Shown: positions 36,837 to 46,254 of the stretch, piece by piece
How the letters are laid out: each line of letters starts with the position of its first letter
Numbering within the stretch: the stretch's first letter is position 1
Assembly: GCF_000968015.1 (NCBI RefSeq)
Contig: NZ_LACH01000026.1
Span: forward strand, 1-64,000
Direction: 5' to 3'
Length of the DNA: 64,000 nt
Source of the DNA: Pseudomonas fluorescens
GTDB lineage: Bacteria > Pseudomonadota > Gammaproteobacteria > Pseudomonadales > Pseudomonadaceae
Translations under genes and position numbers: made by a program
Notes under the pieces: model-generated
The model's database searches: none
Seen by the model: only the letters and a program-made list of their open reading frames with translations
What the model was told of the DNA's origin: nothing

Positions 36837-37805
36837 ATGGCCGTGCAGGACCTGCTGTCCCAGGATGAGATCGATGCGCTGTTGCATGGTGTCGACGATG
36901 GTCTGGTACAGACCGATACCGCTGCTGAACCCGGCAGTGTCAAAAGCTACGACCTGACCAGCCAGGATCGCATCGTCCGCGGACGCATGCCGACCCTGGA
37001 GATGATCAACGAGCGTTTCGCCCGTTACACCCGCATCAGCATGTTCAACATGCTGCGCCGCTCGGCGGACGTTGCCGTCGGTGGCGTGCAGGTGATGAAG
37101 TTCGGCGAATACGTGCACTCGCTGTACGTGCCGACCAGCCTCAACCTGGTCAAGATCAAACCGTTGCGCGGCACCGCGTTGTTCATCCTCGACGCCAAAC
37201 TGGTGTTCAAACTGGTGGACAACTTCTTCGGCGGCGACGGCCGTCACGCGAAGATCGAAGGGCGTGAATTCACCCCCACCGAACTGCGCGTGGTGCGCAT
37301 GGTGCTGGAGCAGGCGTTCGTCGATTTGAAGGAAGCCTGGCAGGCGATCATGGAAGTGAACTTCGAGTACATCAACTCCGAAGTGAACCCGGCCATGGCC
37401 AACATCGTCGGCCCGAGCGAAGCCATTGTGGTATCGACCTTCCACATCGAACTCGATGGCGGTGGCGGCGACCTGCACGTGACCATGCCGTACTCGATGA
37501 TCGAACCTGTACGCGAAATGCTCGACGCTGGCTTCCAGTCGGACCTCGACGATCAGGACGAGCGCTGGGTCAACGCCTTGCGTCAGGACGTGCTGGACGT
37601 TGACGTTCCGATCGGCGCCACGGTTGCACGTCGCCAGTTGCGCCTGCGGGACATTCTGCACATGCAGCCGGGGGACATTATCCCGGTCGAGATGCCGGAT
37701 GAGATGATCATGCGCGCCAACGGCGTGCCTGCGTTCAAGGTCAAGATGGGGTCGCACAAAGGCAACCTCGCGTTGCAAGTGATCGAGCCGATCGAGCGCC
37801 GCTGA
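36837..37805 (+). CDS. fliM: Flagellar motor switch protein FliM
   Basis: The C-ring protein that binds CheY-P. It has 322 residues with the CheY-binding N-terminal peptide LLSQDEIDALLHGV at residues 5-18, the middle CheC-like domain and the C-terminal SpoA domain. It follows fliL by nine bases. Confidence 0.97.
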   Translation: MAVQDLLSQDEIDALLHGVDDGLVQTDTAAEPGSVKSYDLTSQDRIVRGRMPTLEMINERFARYTRISMFNMLRRSADVAVGGVQVMKFGEYVHSLYVPTSLNLVKIKPLRGTALFILDAKLVFKLVDNFFGGDGRHAKIEGREFTPTELRVVRMVLEQAFVDLKEAWQAIMEVNFEYINSEVNPAMANIVGPSEAIVVSTFHIELDGGGGDLHVTMPYSMIEPVREMLDAGFQSDLDDQDERWVNALRQDVLDVDVPIGATVARRQLRLRDILHMQPGDIIPVEMPDEMIMRANGVPAFKVKMGSHKGNLALQVIEPIERR

Positions 37806-37877
37806 CCGGCGCTCCAAACCCCCTGTGCTTTTAACTGACGGCTCCTGATTGAATGGATGCCCGCCGAGGAAAAATTG

Positions 37878-38336
37878 ATGGCTAACGATATGAACACCCA
37901 GGACGACCAGGCGCTGGCCGATGAATGGGCTGCGGCCCTGGAAGAAACCGGCGACGCCGGGCAGGACGACATCGACGCCTTGCTGGCCGCTGACGCCGCC
38001 AGTTCGCCGTCCAACCGTCTGCCGATGGAAGAGTTCGGCAGCGTGCCGAAAAATAACGACCCGGTCACCCTCGACGGTCCGAACCTGGATGTGATTCTCG
38101 ATATCCCGGTGTCGATTTCCATGGAAGTCGGCAGCACCGACATCAACATCCGCAACCTGCTGCAGCTTAACCAGGGGTCGGTGATCGAACTCGATCGTCT
38201 GGCCGGTGAACCGCTGGACGTGCTGGTCAACGGCACGCTCATCGCTCACGGTGAGGTGGTGGTGGTCAACGAGAAGTTCGGCATCCGCCTGACCGACGTG
38301 ATCAGCCCTAGCGAACGCATCAAGAAGTTGCGCTGA
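37878..38336 (+). CDS. fliN: Flagellar motor switch protein FliN
   Basis: A 152-residue C-ring protein with an acidic N-terminal part and a C-terminal SpoA domain (about 70-150, LDVILDIPVSISMEVGSTD). The ATG at 37878 follows GAGGAAAAA; in-frame ATG codons upstream are open but lack a site. fliO starts right after its stop. Confidence 0.95.
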   Translation: MANDMNTQDDQALADEWAAALEETGDAGQDDIDALLAADAASSPSNRLPMEEFGSVPKNNDPVTLDGPNLDVILDIPVSISMEVGSTDINIRNLLQLNQGSVIELDRLAGEPLDVLVNGTLIAHGEVVVVNEKFGIRLTDVISPSERIKKLR

Positions 38337-38783
38337 GTGAAAAAGGTTCTGGGGGTTTTGCTCGGCTTGCCGTTCAGCGTTCTGGCTGCCGAGCCGGTAG
38401 CGACCGCTACTGCTGCCGCCGCACCCGCGGTCAGCAGCGGTGTGGCCGGGCAATTGACGCAGTTGGTGTTCGGTTTGCTGCTGGTGCTGGGGTTGATCTT
38501 CTTCCTCGCTTGGTTGCTGCGTCGAGTGCAACAGGCCGGGCCGGCCGGCAAGGGGCAGGTGATCGAGCTGATCGGTTCCCGCGCGCTTGGCCCGCGTGAC
38601 CGTCTGATGCTGGTGCAGGTCGGCAACGAGCAGATTCTGCTGGGCTTGAGCCCCGGCACCATCACCGCGTTGCACGTGCTCAAGGAGCCGGTGCAAGTGC
38701 CCAGCGGTACTGAAAAAGCCACTCCCGAGTTTGCCCAGCGCCTGATGGAGCTGATGGGCAAGGATCATAAGGATAAGAAGTAA
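38337..38783 (+). CDS. fliO: Flagellar biosynthetic protein FliO
   Basis: A 148-residue protein that assists assembly of the FliP ring. It has a short N-terminal signal-like helix, then a membrane helix (about 39-61, [20 protein letters not shown]) and a cytoplasmic domain. The start is GTG directly after the fliN stop. Confidence 0.9.
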   Translation: MKKVLGVLLGLPFSVLAAEPVATATAAAAPAVSSGVAGQLTQLVFGLLLVLGLIFFLAWLLRRVQQAGPAGKGQVIELIGSRALGPRDRLMLVQVGNEQILLGLSPGTITALHVLKEPVQVPSGTEKATPEFAQRLMELMGKDHKDKK

Positions 38784-39541
38784 TGGGTGCGCTACGCATC
38801 ATCTTGTCGCTGGCCCTGATGCTGGCCGCGCCGCTGGCGTTCGCCGCCGATCCGTTATCGATCCCGGCAATCACCTTGGGCACCAATGCCGCTGGCGCTC
38901 AAGAATACTCGGTCAGCCTGCAAATCCTGCTGATCATGACTGCGCTGAGTTTTATCCCGGCGTTCGTCATGCTGATGACCAGTTTTACCCGGATCATCAT
39001 CGTCTTCTCGATCCTGCGTCAGGCCCTCGGCCTGCAACAAACGCCGTCGAACCAGATCCTCACGGGCATGGCGCTGTTCCTGACCCTGTTTATCATGGCG
39101 CCGGTATTCGACCGGGTTAATCAGGATGCCTTGCAGCCGTATCTGGCGGAGAAACTCACCGCTCAAGACGCCGTGGCCAAGGCGCAGGTGCCGATCAAGG
39201 ATTTCATGCTCGCCCAGACTCGCAGCAGCGATCTGGAGTTGTTCATGCGCTTGTCCAAACGCACTGATATCGCGTCGCCGGATCAGGCGCCGCTGACGAT
39301 TCTGGTCCCGGCGTTCGTCACCTCCGAACTGAAAACCGCGTTCCAGATTGGCTTCATGATCTTCATTCCGTTCCTGATCATCGACCTGGTCGTGGCCAGT
39401 GTCCTGATGGCCATGGGTATGATGATGCTCTCGCCACTGATTATTTCCCTGCCATTCAAGATCATGCTGTTCGTGCTGGTGGATGGCTGGGCGTTGATCA
39501 TCGGTACGCTGGCGAGCAGCTTCGGCGGTGTATCGCCATGA
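38783..39541 (+). CDS. fliP: Flagellar biosynthetic protein FliP
   Basis: A 252-residue export gate subunit with a cleavable signal peptide (residues 1-21, [13 protein letters not shown]) and four membrane helices. Signature segments include [20 protein letters not shown] and [20 protein letters not shown]. fliQ overlaps its end by four bases. Confidence 0.96.
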   Translation: MGALRIILSLALMLAAPLAFAADPLSIPAITLGTNAAGAQEYSVSLQILLIMTALSFIPAFVMLMTSFTRIIIVFSILRQALGLQQTPSNQILTGMALFLTLFIMAPVFDRVNQDALQPYLAEKLTAQDAVAKAQVPIKDFMLAQTRSSDLELFMRLSKRTDIASPDQAPLTILVPAFVTSELKTAFQIGFMIFIPFLIIDLVVASVLMAMGMMMLSPLIISLPFKIMLFVLVDGWALIIGTLASSFGGVSP

Positions 39542-39807
39542 CGCCAGAAGTTGCGGTAGACATCTTCCGGGAAGCACTGTGGCTGACCACCATGATGGTT
39601 GCCGTGCTGGTGATTCCGAGTTTGCTCGTGGGTCTGTTGGTGGCAATGTTCCAGGCCGCTACGCAGATCAACGAACAGACCCTGAGCTTCCTGCCGCGCC
39701 TGCTGGTGATGCTGGTGACGTTGATCGTCGCCGGTCCGTGGCTGGTGCAGACCTTCATGGAATACATCCTGCAGTTGTACGGCAGTATTCCTCAGGTCAT
39801 CGGCTAA
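39538..39807 (+). CDS. fliQ: Flagellar biosynthetic protein FliQ
   Basis: An 89-residue export gate subunit with two membrane helices (about 15-40 and 55-78) and the family segment [19 protein letters not shown]. It lies between fliP and fliR. Confidence 0.96.
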   Translation: MTPEVAVDIFREALWLTTMMVAVLVIPSLLVGLLVAMFQAATQINEQTLSFLPRLLVMLVTLIVAGPWLVQTFMEYILQLYGSIPQVIG

Positions 39808-39810
39808 ACC

Positions 39811-40593
39811 ATGTCGCTGCTCCAGCTGACCGATACCCAGATCAGTACCTGGGTGGCGACGTTCATGCTGCCGCTGTTTCGTATCGGTGCCTTGCTGATG
39901 GTCATGCCGGTGTTCGGTACGACGCTGGTGCCCACGCGAGTGCGCCTTTATTTCGCCATCGCGATCACGGTCGTGATTGCCCCCGGGTTGCCGCCGATGC
40001 CGCCGGTCAACGCGCTGGACTTGAGCGGGCTGCTGCTGATTGCCGAGCAGATCCTCGTCGGTGCAGCGCTGGGTTTCTCTTTGCAGCTATTCTTCCAGGC
40101 CTTCGTGGTCGCCGGGCAGATTGTCTCCATCCAGATGGGCATGGGCTTCGCTTCGATGGTCGACCCCACCAACGGCGTTTCGGTGGCGGTGATCGGGCAG
40201 TTCTTCACCATGCTGGTGACGCTGTTGTTCCTGTCCATGAACGGCCATCTGGTGGTGTTCGAAATCCTCACCGAAAGCTTCACTACGCTGCCGGTCGGTA
40301 GCGGGTTGATGGTCAATCATTTCTGGGAGCTGGCTGGCAAGCTCGGCTGGGTCCTCGGCGCCGCGCTGTTGCTGGTGTTGCCGGCGATCACTGCGTTGCT
40401 GGTGGTCAACATTGCGTTTGGCATCATGACCCGGGCGGCGCCACAGCTGAACATCTTCTCCATCGGCTTCCCGATGACCCTGGTACTCGGGCTATTCATT
40501 GTCTGGGTCGGGCTGGCGGACATCATCAATCAGTATCAACCGCTGGCGTCCGAGGCCTTGCAGTTGTTACGCGAACTGGCACGGGCGCGCTGA
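39811..40593 (+). CDS. fliR: Flagellar biosynthetic protein FliR
   Basis: A 260-residue membrane protein of the export gate with about six hydrophobic helices. The segment FVVAGQIVSIQMGMGFASMV is characteristic. It starts three bases after fliQ. Confidence 0.95.
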   Translation: MSLLQLTDTQISTWVATFMLPLFRIGALLMVMPVFGTTLVPTRVRLYFAIAITVVIAPGLPPMPPVNALDLSGLLLIAEQILVGAALGFSLQLFFQAFVVAGQIVSIQMGMGFASMVDPTNGVSVAVIGQFFTMLVTLLFLSMNGHLVVFEILTESFTTLPVGSGLMVNHFWELAGKLGWVLGAALLLVLPAITALLVVNIAFGIMTRAAPQLNIFSIGFPMTLVLGLFIVWVGLADIINQYQPLASEALQLLRELARAR

Positions 40594-40596
40594 GTC

Positions 40597-41736
40597 ATGG
40601 CTGAGAGCGAAAGCGGTCAGGACAAAACAGAAGACCCCACGGAGAAGCGCAAGAAGGACTCTCGCGAGAAGGGCGAGATCGCGCGTTCAAAAGAGCTCAA
40701 CACCCTGGCGATCATGTTGGCGGGTTCCGGTGCGCTGCTGATTTTCGGCGGGGCGCTGGCGCAAGACTTGATGGAGTTGATGCGGCAGAATTTCTCCCTG
40801 TCGCGTGAAGTCATTCTCGATCAGCGCTACATGAACACTTACCTGTTGAGTTCAGGGCTGACAGCCTTGCTGGCGATTCAGCCGATCATGATCACCCTGT
40901 TGCTGGCAGCGTTGCTCGGGCCGATCTCCCTTGGTGGATGGCTATTTGCAGCGGGTTCCCTGGCACCGAAATTCAGTCGGATGAACCCTGCCGCGGGCCT
41001 CAAGCGAATGTTTTCGTTCAAGGCGGTGGCGGAGCTGCTTAAGGCGTTTGCGAAGTTCTTGATCGTCCTGGCCGTGGCCCTGATGGTGTTGTCGTCAGAC
41101 ATCGATGACCTGATGCGCATTGCCCACGAACCTTTGGAGCTGGCTGTTATTCACTCCCTGCAGGTAGTGGGCTGGAGTACGTTATGGATGTCCTGTGGGC
41201 TGATCATCATCGCCGCGGTGGACGTGCCGGTACAGCTCTGGGAAAGCCACAAGAAACTGCTGATGACCAAGCAGGAAGTGCGTGACGAGCACAAGGATCA
41301 GGAAGGGCGCCCGGAGGTCAAACAGCGCATTCGCCAATTGCAGCGCGAAATGTCCCAGCGCCGGATGATGGCGGCGATCCCCGCCGCCGATGTGGTCATC
41401 ACCAACCCGACCCACTACGCCGTAGCGCTCAAGTACGATCCGGACAAGGGTGGGGCGCCGATGCTGATCGCCAAGGGCAGCGACTTCCTTGCCTTGAAGA
41501 TCCGTGAAATCGCTGTGGCCAACGAAGTGCTGCTGCTTGAGTCGCCGGCACTGGCGCGTTCGATTTACTACTCCACCGAACTTGACCAGGAAATCCCCGG
41601 CGGGCTCTACCTTGCCGTCGCCCAGGTACTCGCTTACGTCTACCAGATCCGCCAGCATCGCGCCGGCAAGGGCAAGCGCCCGGATCCGCTCAAGGACAAC
41701 CTGCCGATTCCGCCAGATTTGCGACGCGATTCCTGA
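40597..41736 (+). CDS. flhB: Export apparatus switch protein FlhB
   Basis: A 379-residue protein with four membrane helices and a cytoplasmic domain that cleaves itself at NPTH (residues 270-273, in VITNPTHYAVALKYD) to switch substrate class. It starts three bases after fliR and ends the operon. The flagellar order stops here; two unrelated genes follow before flhA. Confidence 0.97.
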   Translation: MAESESGQDKTEDPTEKRKKDSREKGEIARSKELNTLAIMLAGSGALLIFGGALAQDLMELMRQNFSLSREVILDQRYMNTYLLSSGLTALLAIQPIMITLLLAALLGPISLGGWLFAAGSLAPKFSRMNPAAGLKRMFSFKAVAELLKAFAKFLIVLAVALMVLSSDIDDLMRIAHEPLELAVIHSLQVVGWSTLWMSCGLIIIAAVDVPVQLWESHKKLLMTKQEVRDEHKDQEGRPEVKQRIRQLQREMSQRRMMAAIPAADVVITNPTHYAVALKYDPDKGGAPMLIAKGSDFLALKIREIAVANEVLLLESPALARSIYYSTELDQEIPGGLYLAVAQVLAYVYQIRQHRAGKGKRPDPLKDNLPIPPDLRRDS

Positions 41737-41781
41737 TTGTGTTTTTTACGGTGTCGGTGTGTCTGGGGGAGTTATTGTTTG

Positions 41782-42897
41782 TTAGGGAGTGAGTACGAAG
41801 TAGTCAAGTCCAATCCAGTCGGTCGCACTGGTTTGAATTTCAACTCGAATAATTCCCTTGGCTGAAAATTCGATCAGATGAGCATCATGACCTGATTGAC
41901 TAAACACGCGCTCCCCCAATAGCTGGTTGCTGGCGTTGTAGTAAAACGCTGTCAGGGGGGAGGTGTTTACCCAAGTGTGCCAAAAGCTGACCTTGGAGCA
42001 GGCAGATCTAAGATCAAGTCTGCAGCGCTGCACTCCCTGAGTTTGGTAACAGAGATTCAGTAGTTGTCCGGCACGCTTTCCAGGTAAGGCCGGGTAATTT
42101 CCTGGTGCCGTTGAAAGTGCCAGGATCCCCATGCTTCCGCTACCGGAGAGAAATGTGATCGCCATACTAGGGGGCTCGATTCGCTGACCTGATGTAATAA
42201 GCTGTGTTGGCTTGTCATCAAAGTTTTCGGACAAAGTCGGTGCGCTTTCACCTACTCGCACTCTTAACACCTTCGAAAACATCAACCGCTGCCCGCTTCC
42301 CGATTTGTAAACGCTGTAATTGATCCGGGTGTCGATGCCTCGATTTTCTGCGATCCAGTTCGAAGGGAGTGTGAATGTCGGCGTAACGCCAGTCTGCACT
42401 TCGCGCTCGTCGCTGTTCCAGGTGGTTTTGCCGGTGGCGCGTATGCGAACGGTGTAGCCGCGCACCATGCCCACGTACCTGACGCTCAGGGTTTTCTGAT
42501 CTGTCGACAGGGTCGGTGCCAGCAAATCGAACTCGTAGGGGTCGATATGCAACAGGAGAGTCCGGGAAGGAATCGGAGCGGTTCCGGGTGCGGTACGCAC
42601 GGTGTAGTAGACCTTGACCGTATGACCGATGGCATCAACCACTTCAATGCGTGGGATCGGAATATCAATAGGCCCCGGTGTCCCGACGGTCACCACTGCT
42701 GAATGATAGCTGTGCCGAGGATTCTCCCAGGTCATGCGAACTGTGTGACCCCGAGCCATGCCGGTGTAATAAGGGACTCGAGCGGTTATGAAATCACGGT
42801 GGTAAACGCTGTCGAAGTCGAGTCGATCCCCTGCGGAACCATAGGCTTCGAGAATTTTTGGATTCGCTGGGTCTGTAATGGCAGTGATCGAATTCAT
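41782..42897 (-). CDS. Unknown protein with two Ig-like repeats and a beta-rich C-terminal domain
   Basis: A 371-residue protein of unknown function on the opposite strand to the flagellar genes. Two repeats of about 95 residues can be aligned by eye: YYTGMARGHTVRMTW in the first and RYVGMVRGYTVRIRA in the second, each followed by a beta-rich stretch. The C-terminal 135 residues (from SENFDDKPTQLI) look like a jelly-roll, as in carbohydrate-binding modules. No signal peptide is seen. The frame is open 60 bases upstream, but the ATG at 42897 follows AGGAAA. Its base composition is lower in GC than the neighbours, suggesting later acquisition. Confidence 0.75.
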   Translation of the reverse strand: MNSITAITDPANPKILEAYGSAGDRLDFDSVYHRDFITARVPYYTGMARGHTVRMTWENPRHSYHSAVVTVGTPGPIDIPIPRIEVVDAIGHTVKVYYTVRTAPGTAPIPSRTLLLHIDPYEFDLLAPTLSTDQKTLSVRYVGMVRGYTVRIRATGKTTWNSDEREVQTGVTPTFTLPSNWIAENRGIDTRINYSVYKSGSGQRLMFSKVLRVRVGESAPTLSENFDDKPTQLITSGQRIEPPSMAITFLSGSGSMGILALSTAPGNYPALPGKRAGQLLNLCYQTQGVQRCRLDLRSACSKVSFWHTWVNTSPLTAFYYNASNQLLGERVFSQSGHDAHLIEFSAKGIIRVEIQTSATDWIGLDYFVLTP

Positions 42898-42968
42898 GAG
42901 GTTTTTTCCTGTGAGTATATTGCTCCATCGGGCTGCTCTATCTGGCCTCCAAGGCACTATTGATGGCT

Positions 42969-42986
42969 ACTGTCAGATCTGACAGT
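42969..42986. promoter_or_regulatory. Perfect 18-bp palindrome, candidate operator
   Basis: ACTGTCAGATCTGACAGT is a perfect palindrome placed 72 bases upstream of the minus-strand gene. A half copy TCTGACAGT recurs at 43050-43058, 130 bases before the plus-strand gene. Position in a divergent promoter region suggests a dimeric regulator site; the regulator is unknown. Confidence 0.6.
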
Positions 42987-43187
42987 TGCGACGAACGGAT
43001 TTGCGCCTACGTCGTGCCGTCTGTCGAAACACCTGCTCCACCTGTTATTTCTGACAGTAGACACACTTCCTGTTAAGCGTTGTCATGGCCTTGGGAACTC
43101 TCCCGTTCGATGTCCTTGCTATGGTCGTTCAATGATCGGATTGATCACCATGGATGGGCGTTCATTAAGGCATTTGAGGTGACGGTC

Positions 43188-43847
43188 ATGGCAGAGCGTG
43201 AATACAGAAAGCTTCAAGGGATGACGTTGGAATTTGTTTCGGGAGTCCTGGAGGAGAACCAGCTCGAGCGTACGATCAGTTACTCGGCAACGTTCAACCT
43301 GACTCTGGACTTTACGCATTTTGTGCAGGTGGCCAATGCCTATATTCCGGGTTATCTGAACAACCCTATCAATGCGATTCGCCCCGAACTGGACGGGTTC
43401 GGCTACCACTATGCTTACAATTACTTCTTCGACGCTGCTGGCAATATTGGTGATAACCGCGCGTTGTTCGATGTCTTCACGTCCTCCCGTTATTACATGG
43501 ATCAATGGTCAAGTGGAGGACTGGAAGAGCGTTATCACAAACCGCAATTCAGTGTGGTCGATGGCCGTTTGCAGGTTGTCTCGCGCAAGGATTTTCGTTG
43601 GGAGAACAAGCGAGAGATCAACGTCGAAGACCTGCCGGTCATTCGCTTTCAATGGGCCCTTAATCTCATGCTGGGGCACGACTTTTTTGATCAGAAGGCA
43701 CCGTCATCCGTCGTGGTGCTCGGTTATACCGAGGAGGACTTTGTAGAGGTGGAAGGTCTTCAAATGTATAGAGGTACGCGGTACATGGGCGGCAAGGCGC
43801 TTCAGTTCGGTCCGATCCACAAAGAGCAGATTCTGACGGCACGTTGA
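43188..43847 (+). CDS. Unknown protein, divergent partner of the Ig-like gene
   Basis: A protein of about 219 residues that I cannot assign. It is rich in aromatic residues (GFGYHYAYNYFFDAAGN, SSRYYMDQWS) and has no signal peptide or membrane helix, so it looks like a compact soluble protein. The ATG at 43188 has GAGGTGA before it; longer in-frame starts to 43080 lack a site. GC content is low for the region. It is divergently oriented from the Ig-like gene and shares the palindrome region. Confidence 0.7.
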   Translation: MAEREYRKLQGMTLEFVSGVLEENQLERTISYSATFNLTLDFTHFVQVANAYIPGYLNNPINAIRPELDGFGYHYAYNYFFDAAGNIGDNRALFDVFTSSRYYMDQWSSGGLEERYHKPQFSVVDGRLQVVSRKDFRWENKREINVEDLPVIRFQWALNLMLGHDFFDQKAPSSVVVLGYTEEDFVEVEGLQMYRGTRYMGGKALQFGPIHKEQILTAR

Positions 43848-43867
43848 TCCATATTTGCAATCCATTG

Positions 43868-43998
43868 CTTTTGTAGCAGCTGTCGAGCCTGCGAGGCTGC
43901 GTCCGAGCCGGGGTCGCGCTCGACCGAAGTTCTCGCAAAGGTTTACGACTGCTTCGCAGCCGAACGCAGCCTCGCAGGCTCGACAGCTGCTACAAAAG
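43868..43998. repeat. Long REP-type inverted repeat upstream of flhA
   Basis: Perfect 35-bp arms at 43868-43902 and 43964-43998 separated by 61 bases. The arms contain GTAGCAGCTGTCGAGCCTGC. The spacer carries further GC-rich segments (TTCGCAGCCGAACG) that can pair internally. It divides the accessory gene pair from the flhA promoter. Confidence 0.9.
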
Positions 43999-44035
43999 CT
44001 CGGTAGATCCCTCTATTCCCCACCTCGGCAAAAGT

Positions 44036-44051
44036 TGGAAGGCTTCTTGCA
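44036..44051 (+). promoter_or_regulatory. Sigma54 promoter of flhA
   Basis: TGGAAG-GCTTC-TTGCA keeps GG at -24 and GC at -12 with exact spacing, 63 bases before flhA. Confidence 0.78.
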
Positions 44052-44113
44052 GTAGCGGCTCTGCGCCTGCTTCAGGCGTCAAAAAGTTTGCTTTAAAGGA
44101 ACGGGGAATACCG

Positions 44114-46243
44114 GTGGATCGCTCTCAGTTACTCAACAGTGCCCGCACAAACGTTGCCGACTTAAGTCGGGGCAATCTGGGTGTGCCGTTGTTGCTGCTG
44201 GTCATGCTGGCGATGATGATGTTGCCGGTGCCGCCGTTCCTGCTGGACGTGTTCTTCACGTTCAATATCGCGTTGTCGATTGTCGTCTTGCTGGTCTGTG
44301 TTTACGCGTTGCGGCCGCTGGATTTTGCGGTGTTCCCGACCATTCTGCTGGTGGCGACATTGCTGCGGCTGGCGCTGAACGTGGCCTCCACGCGGGTGGT
44401 GATGCTTCACGGTCAGGACGGCCATGCCGCCGCCGGTAAGGTGATCCAGGCCTTCGGCGAGGTGGTGATCGGCGGTAACTACGTGGTCGGTATCGTCGTC
44501 TTCGCGATTTTGATGATCATCAACTTTGTCGTGGTGACCAAGGGTGCCGGGCGGATTTCCGAGGTGAGTGCGCGTTTCACCCTCGATGCGATGCCCGGTA
44601 AACAAATGGCCATCGACGCCGACTTGAATGCCGGCCTGATCGACCAGAACCAGGCCAAACTGCGCCGGATGGAAGTGGCCCAGGAAGCCGAGTTCTACGG
44701 TTCCATGGACGGTGCCAGCAAGTTCGTTCGCGGTGACGCCATTGCCGGCCTGCTGATTCTGTTCATCAACCTGATCGGCGGCATGGCGGTCGGTATCTTC
44801 CAGCACGGCATGAGCTTCGGCGATGCCGGCAAGGTTTACGCGCTGCTGACCATCGGTGACGGTTTGGTGGCGCAATTGCCATCACTGCTTTTATCTACAG
44901 CTGCAGCGATCATGGTGACCCGTGCTTCCGGTTCGGAAGACATGGGCAAGCAGATCAATCGCCAGATGTTCGCCTCGCCCAAAGCGTTGGCCGTGGCGGC
45001 GGGTTTGATGGCGGTGATGGGCCTCGTGCCGGGCATGCCGCACTTTTCCTTTCTCAGCATGGCAGCCCTGGCGGCTGGCGGCGCGTACCTGTTCTGGAAG
45101 AAGCAGAACGTGGTCAAGGTTCAGGCACTGCAAGAGGTCAAGCGTCAACAGGAACTGCTGCCATCGCCCGCTCGCGCTCAGGAAACCAAGGAGCTTGGCT
45201 GGGATGACGTCACTCCGATCGACATGATCGGCCTGGAAGTCGGCTACCGGCTGATTCCGCTGGTGGACCGCAATCAGGGTGGTCAGTTGCTGGCGCGGAT
45301 CAAGGGCGTGCGCAAGAAACTCTCCCAGGACCTGGGCTTCCTGATGCCGACCGTGCATATCCGTGACAACCTCGACCTGGCGCCGAGTGCCTATCGCCTG
45401 ACCCTGATGGGGGTGATCCTCGCTGAGGCGGAAATTTACCCGGATCGCGAACTGGCGATCAACCCGGGGCAGGTCTACGGTACGCTCAACGGCATTACCG
45501 CCAAAGATCCGGCTTTCGGTCTGGAGGCGGTCTGGATCGAAATCAGCCAGCGTGCCCAGGCTCAATCCCTCGGTTACACCGTGGTCGATGCCAGTACGGT
45601 AGTGGCAACCCACTTGAACCAGATTCTGTACAAGCACTCGAGCGAGTTGATCGGTCACGAAGAAGTGCAGCAACTCATGCAATTGTTGGCCAAAAGCTCG
45701 CCAAAACTGGCCGAAGAGCTGGTGCCTGGTGTGGTGTCTCTGTCGCAGCTGCTCAAAGTATTGCAGGCATTGCTGGCCGAACAGGTGCCAGTACGGGACA
45801 TTCGCAGCATTGCCGAAGCCATCGCCAACAATGCCAGCAAGAGTCAAGATACTGCCGCGCTGGTGGCCGCGGTGCGCGTCGGCGTATCTCGCGCAATCGT
45901 CCAAAGCATTGTAGGGACTGACTCCGAGCTACCAGTAATCACCCTGGAGCCAAGGTTGGAACAAATATTGCTCAATAGTCTTCAGAAGGCAGGACAAGGC
46001 TCGGAAGAGGGTGTTCTGTTGGAGCCAAGCATGGCTGAGAAACTGCAACGCTCGTTGATCGAAGCGGCGCAGCGTCAGGAAATGCAAGGTCAACCGGTGA
46101 TTCTGCTGGTAGCCGGTCCGGTTCGCGCGATGCTGTCGCGATTCGGCCGATTGGCAGTCCCGGGTTTGCATGTGTTGGCTTATCAGGAAATTCCTGACAA
46201 CAAGCAAGTGACCATCGTTGCGACAGTAGGGCCCAACGGCTGA
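44114..46243 (+). CDS. flhA: Flagellar export protein FlhA
   Basis: A 709-residue export gate protein: seven or eight membrane helices in the first 330 residues and a large cytoplasmic domain (about 360-700) forming the nonameric ring. The FHIPEP signature region lies in RFTLDAMPGKQMAIDADLNA. The start is GTG behind an AAGGAACGGGG site. flhF follows by 11 bases. Confidence 0.97.
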   Translation: MDRSQLLNSARTNVADLSRGNLGVPLLLLVMLAMMMLPVPPFLLDVFFTFNIALSIVVLLVCVYALRPLDFAVFPTILLVATLLRLALNVASTRVVMLHGQDGHAAAGKVIQAFGEVVIGGNYVVGIVVFAILMIINFVVVTKGAGRISEVSARFTLDAMPGKQMAIDADLNAGLIDQNQAKLRRMEVAQEAEFYGSMDGASKFVRGDAIAGLLILFINLIGGMAVGIFQHGMSFGDAGKVYALLTIGDGLVAQLPSLLLSTAAAIMVTRASGSEDMGKQINRQMFASPKALAVAAGLMAVMGLVPGMPHFSFLSMAALAAGGAYLFWKKQNVVKVQALQEVKRQQELLPSPARAQETKELGWDDVTPIDMIGLEVGYRLIPLVDRNQGGQLLARIKGVRKKLSQDLGFLMPTVHIRDNLDLAPSAYRLTLMGVILAEAEIYPDRELAINPGQVYGTLNGITAKDPAFGLEAVWIEISQRAQAQSLGYTVVDASTVVATHLNQILYKHSSELIGHEEVQQLMQLLAKSSPKLAEELVPGVVSLSQLLKVLQALLAEQVPVRDIRSIAEAIANNASKSQDTAALVAAVRVGVSRAIVQSIVGTDSELPVITLEPRLEQILLNSLQKAGQGSEEGVLLEPSMAEKLQRSLIEAAQRQEMQGQPVILLVAGPVRAMLSRFGRLAVPGLHVLAYQEIPDNKQVTIVATVGPNG

Positions 46244-46254
46244 GGTAGTGGTTT

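Noticed and set aside
34728..38768. A 1346-codon open frame on the minus strand across fliK, fliL, fliM, fliN and fliO
   Set aside because: It is antisense to five well-conserved flagellar genes, reads through a REP palindrome, and its translation is low-complexity His/Gln/Arg-rich. Long antisense frames are common in high-GC genomes.
39528..40301. 257-codon plus-strand frame across fliQ/fliR
   Set aside because: Overlaps fliQ and fliR in another frame; both of those are conserved with correct starts.
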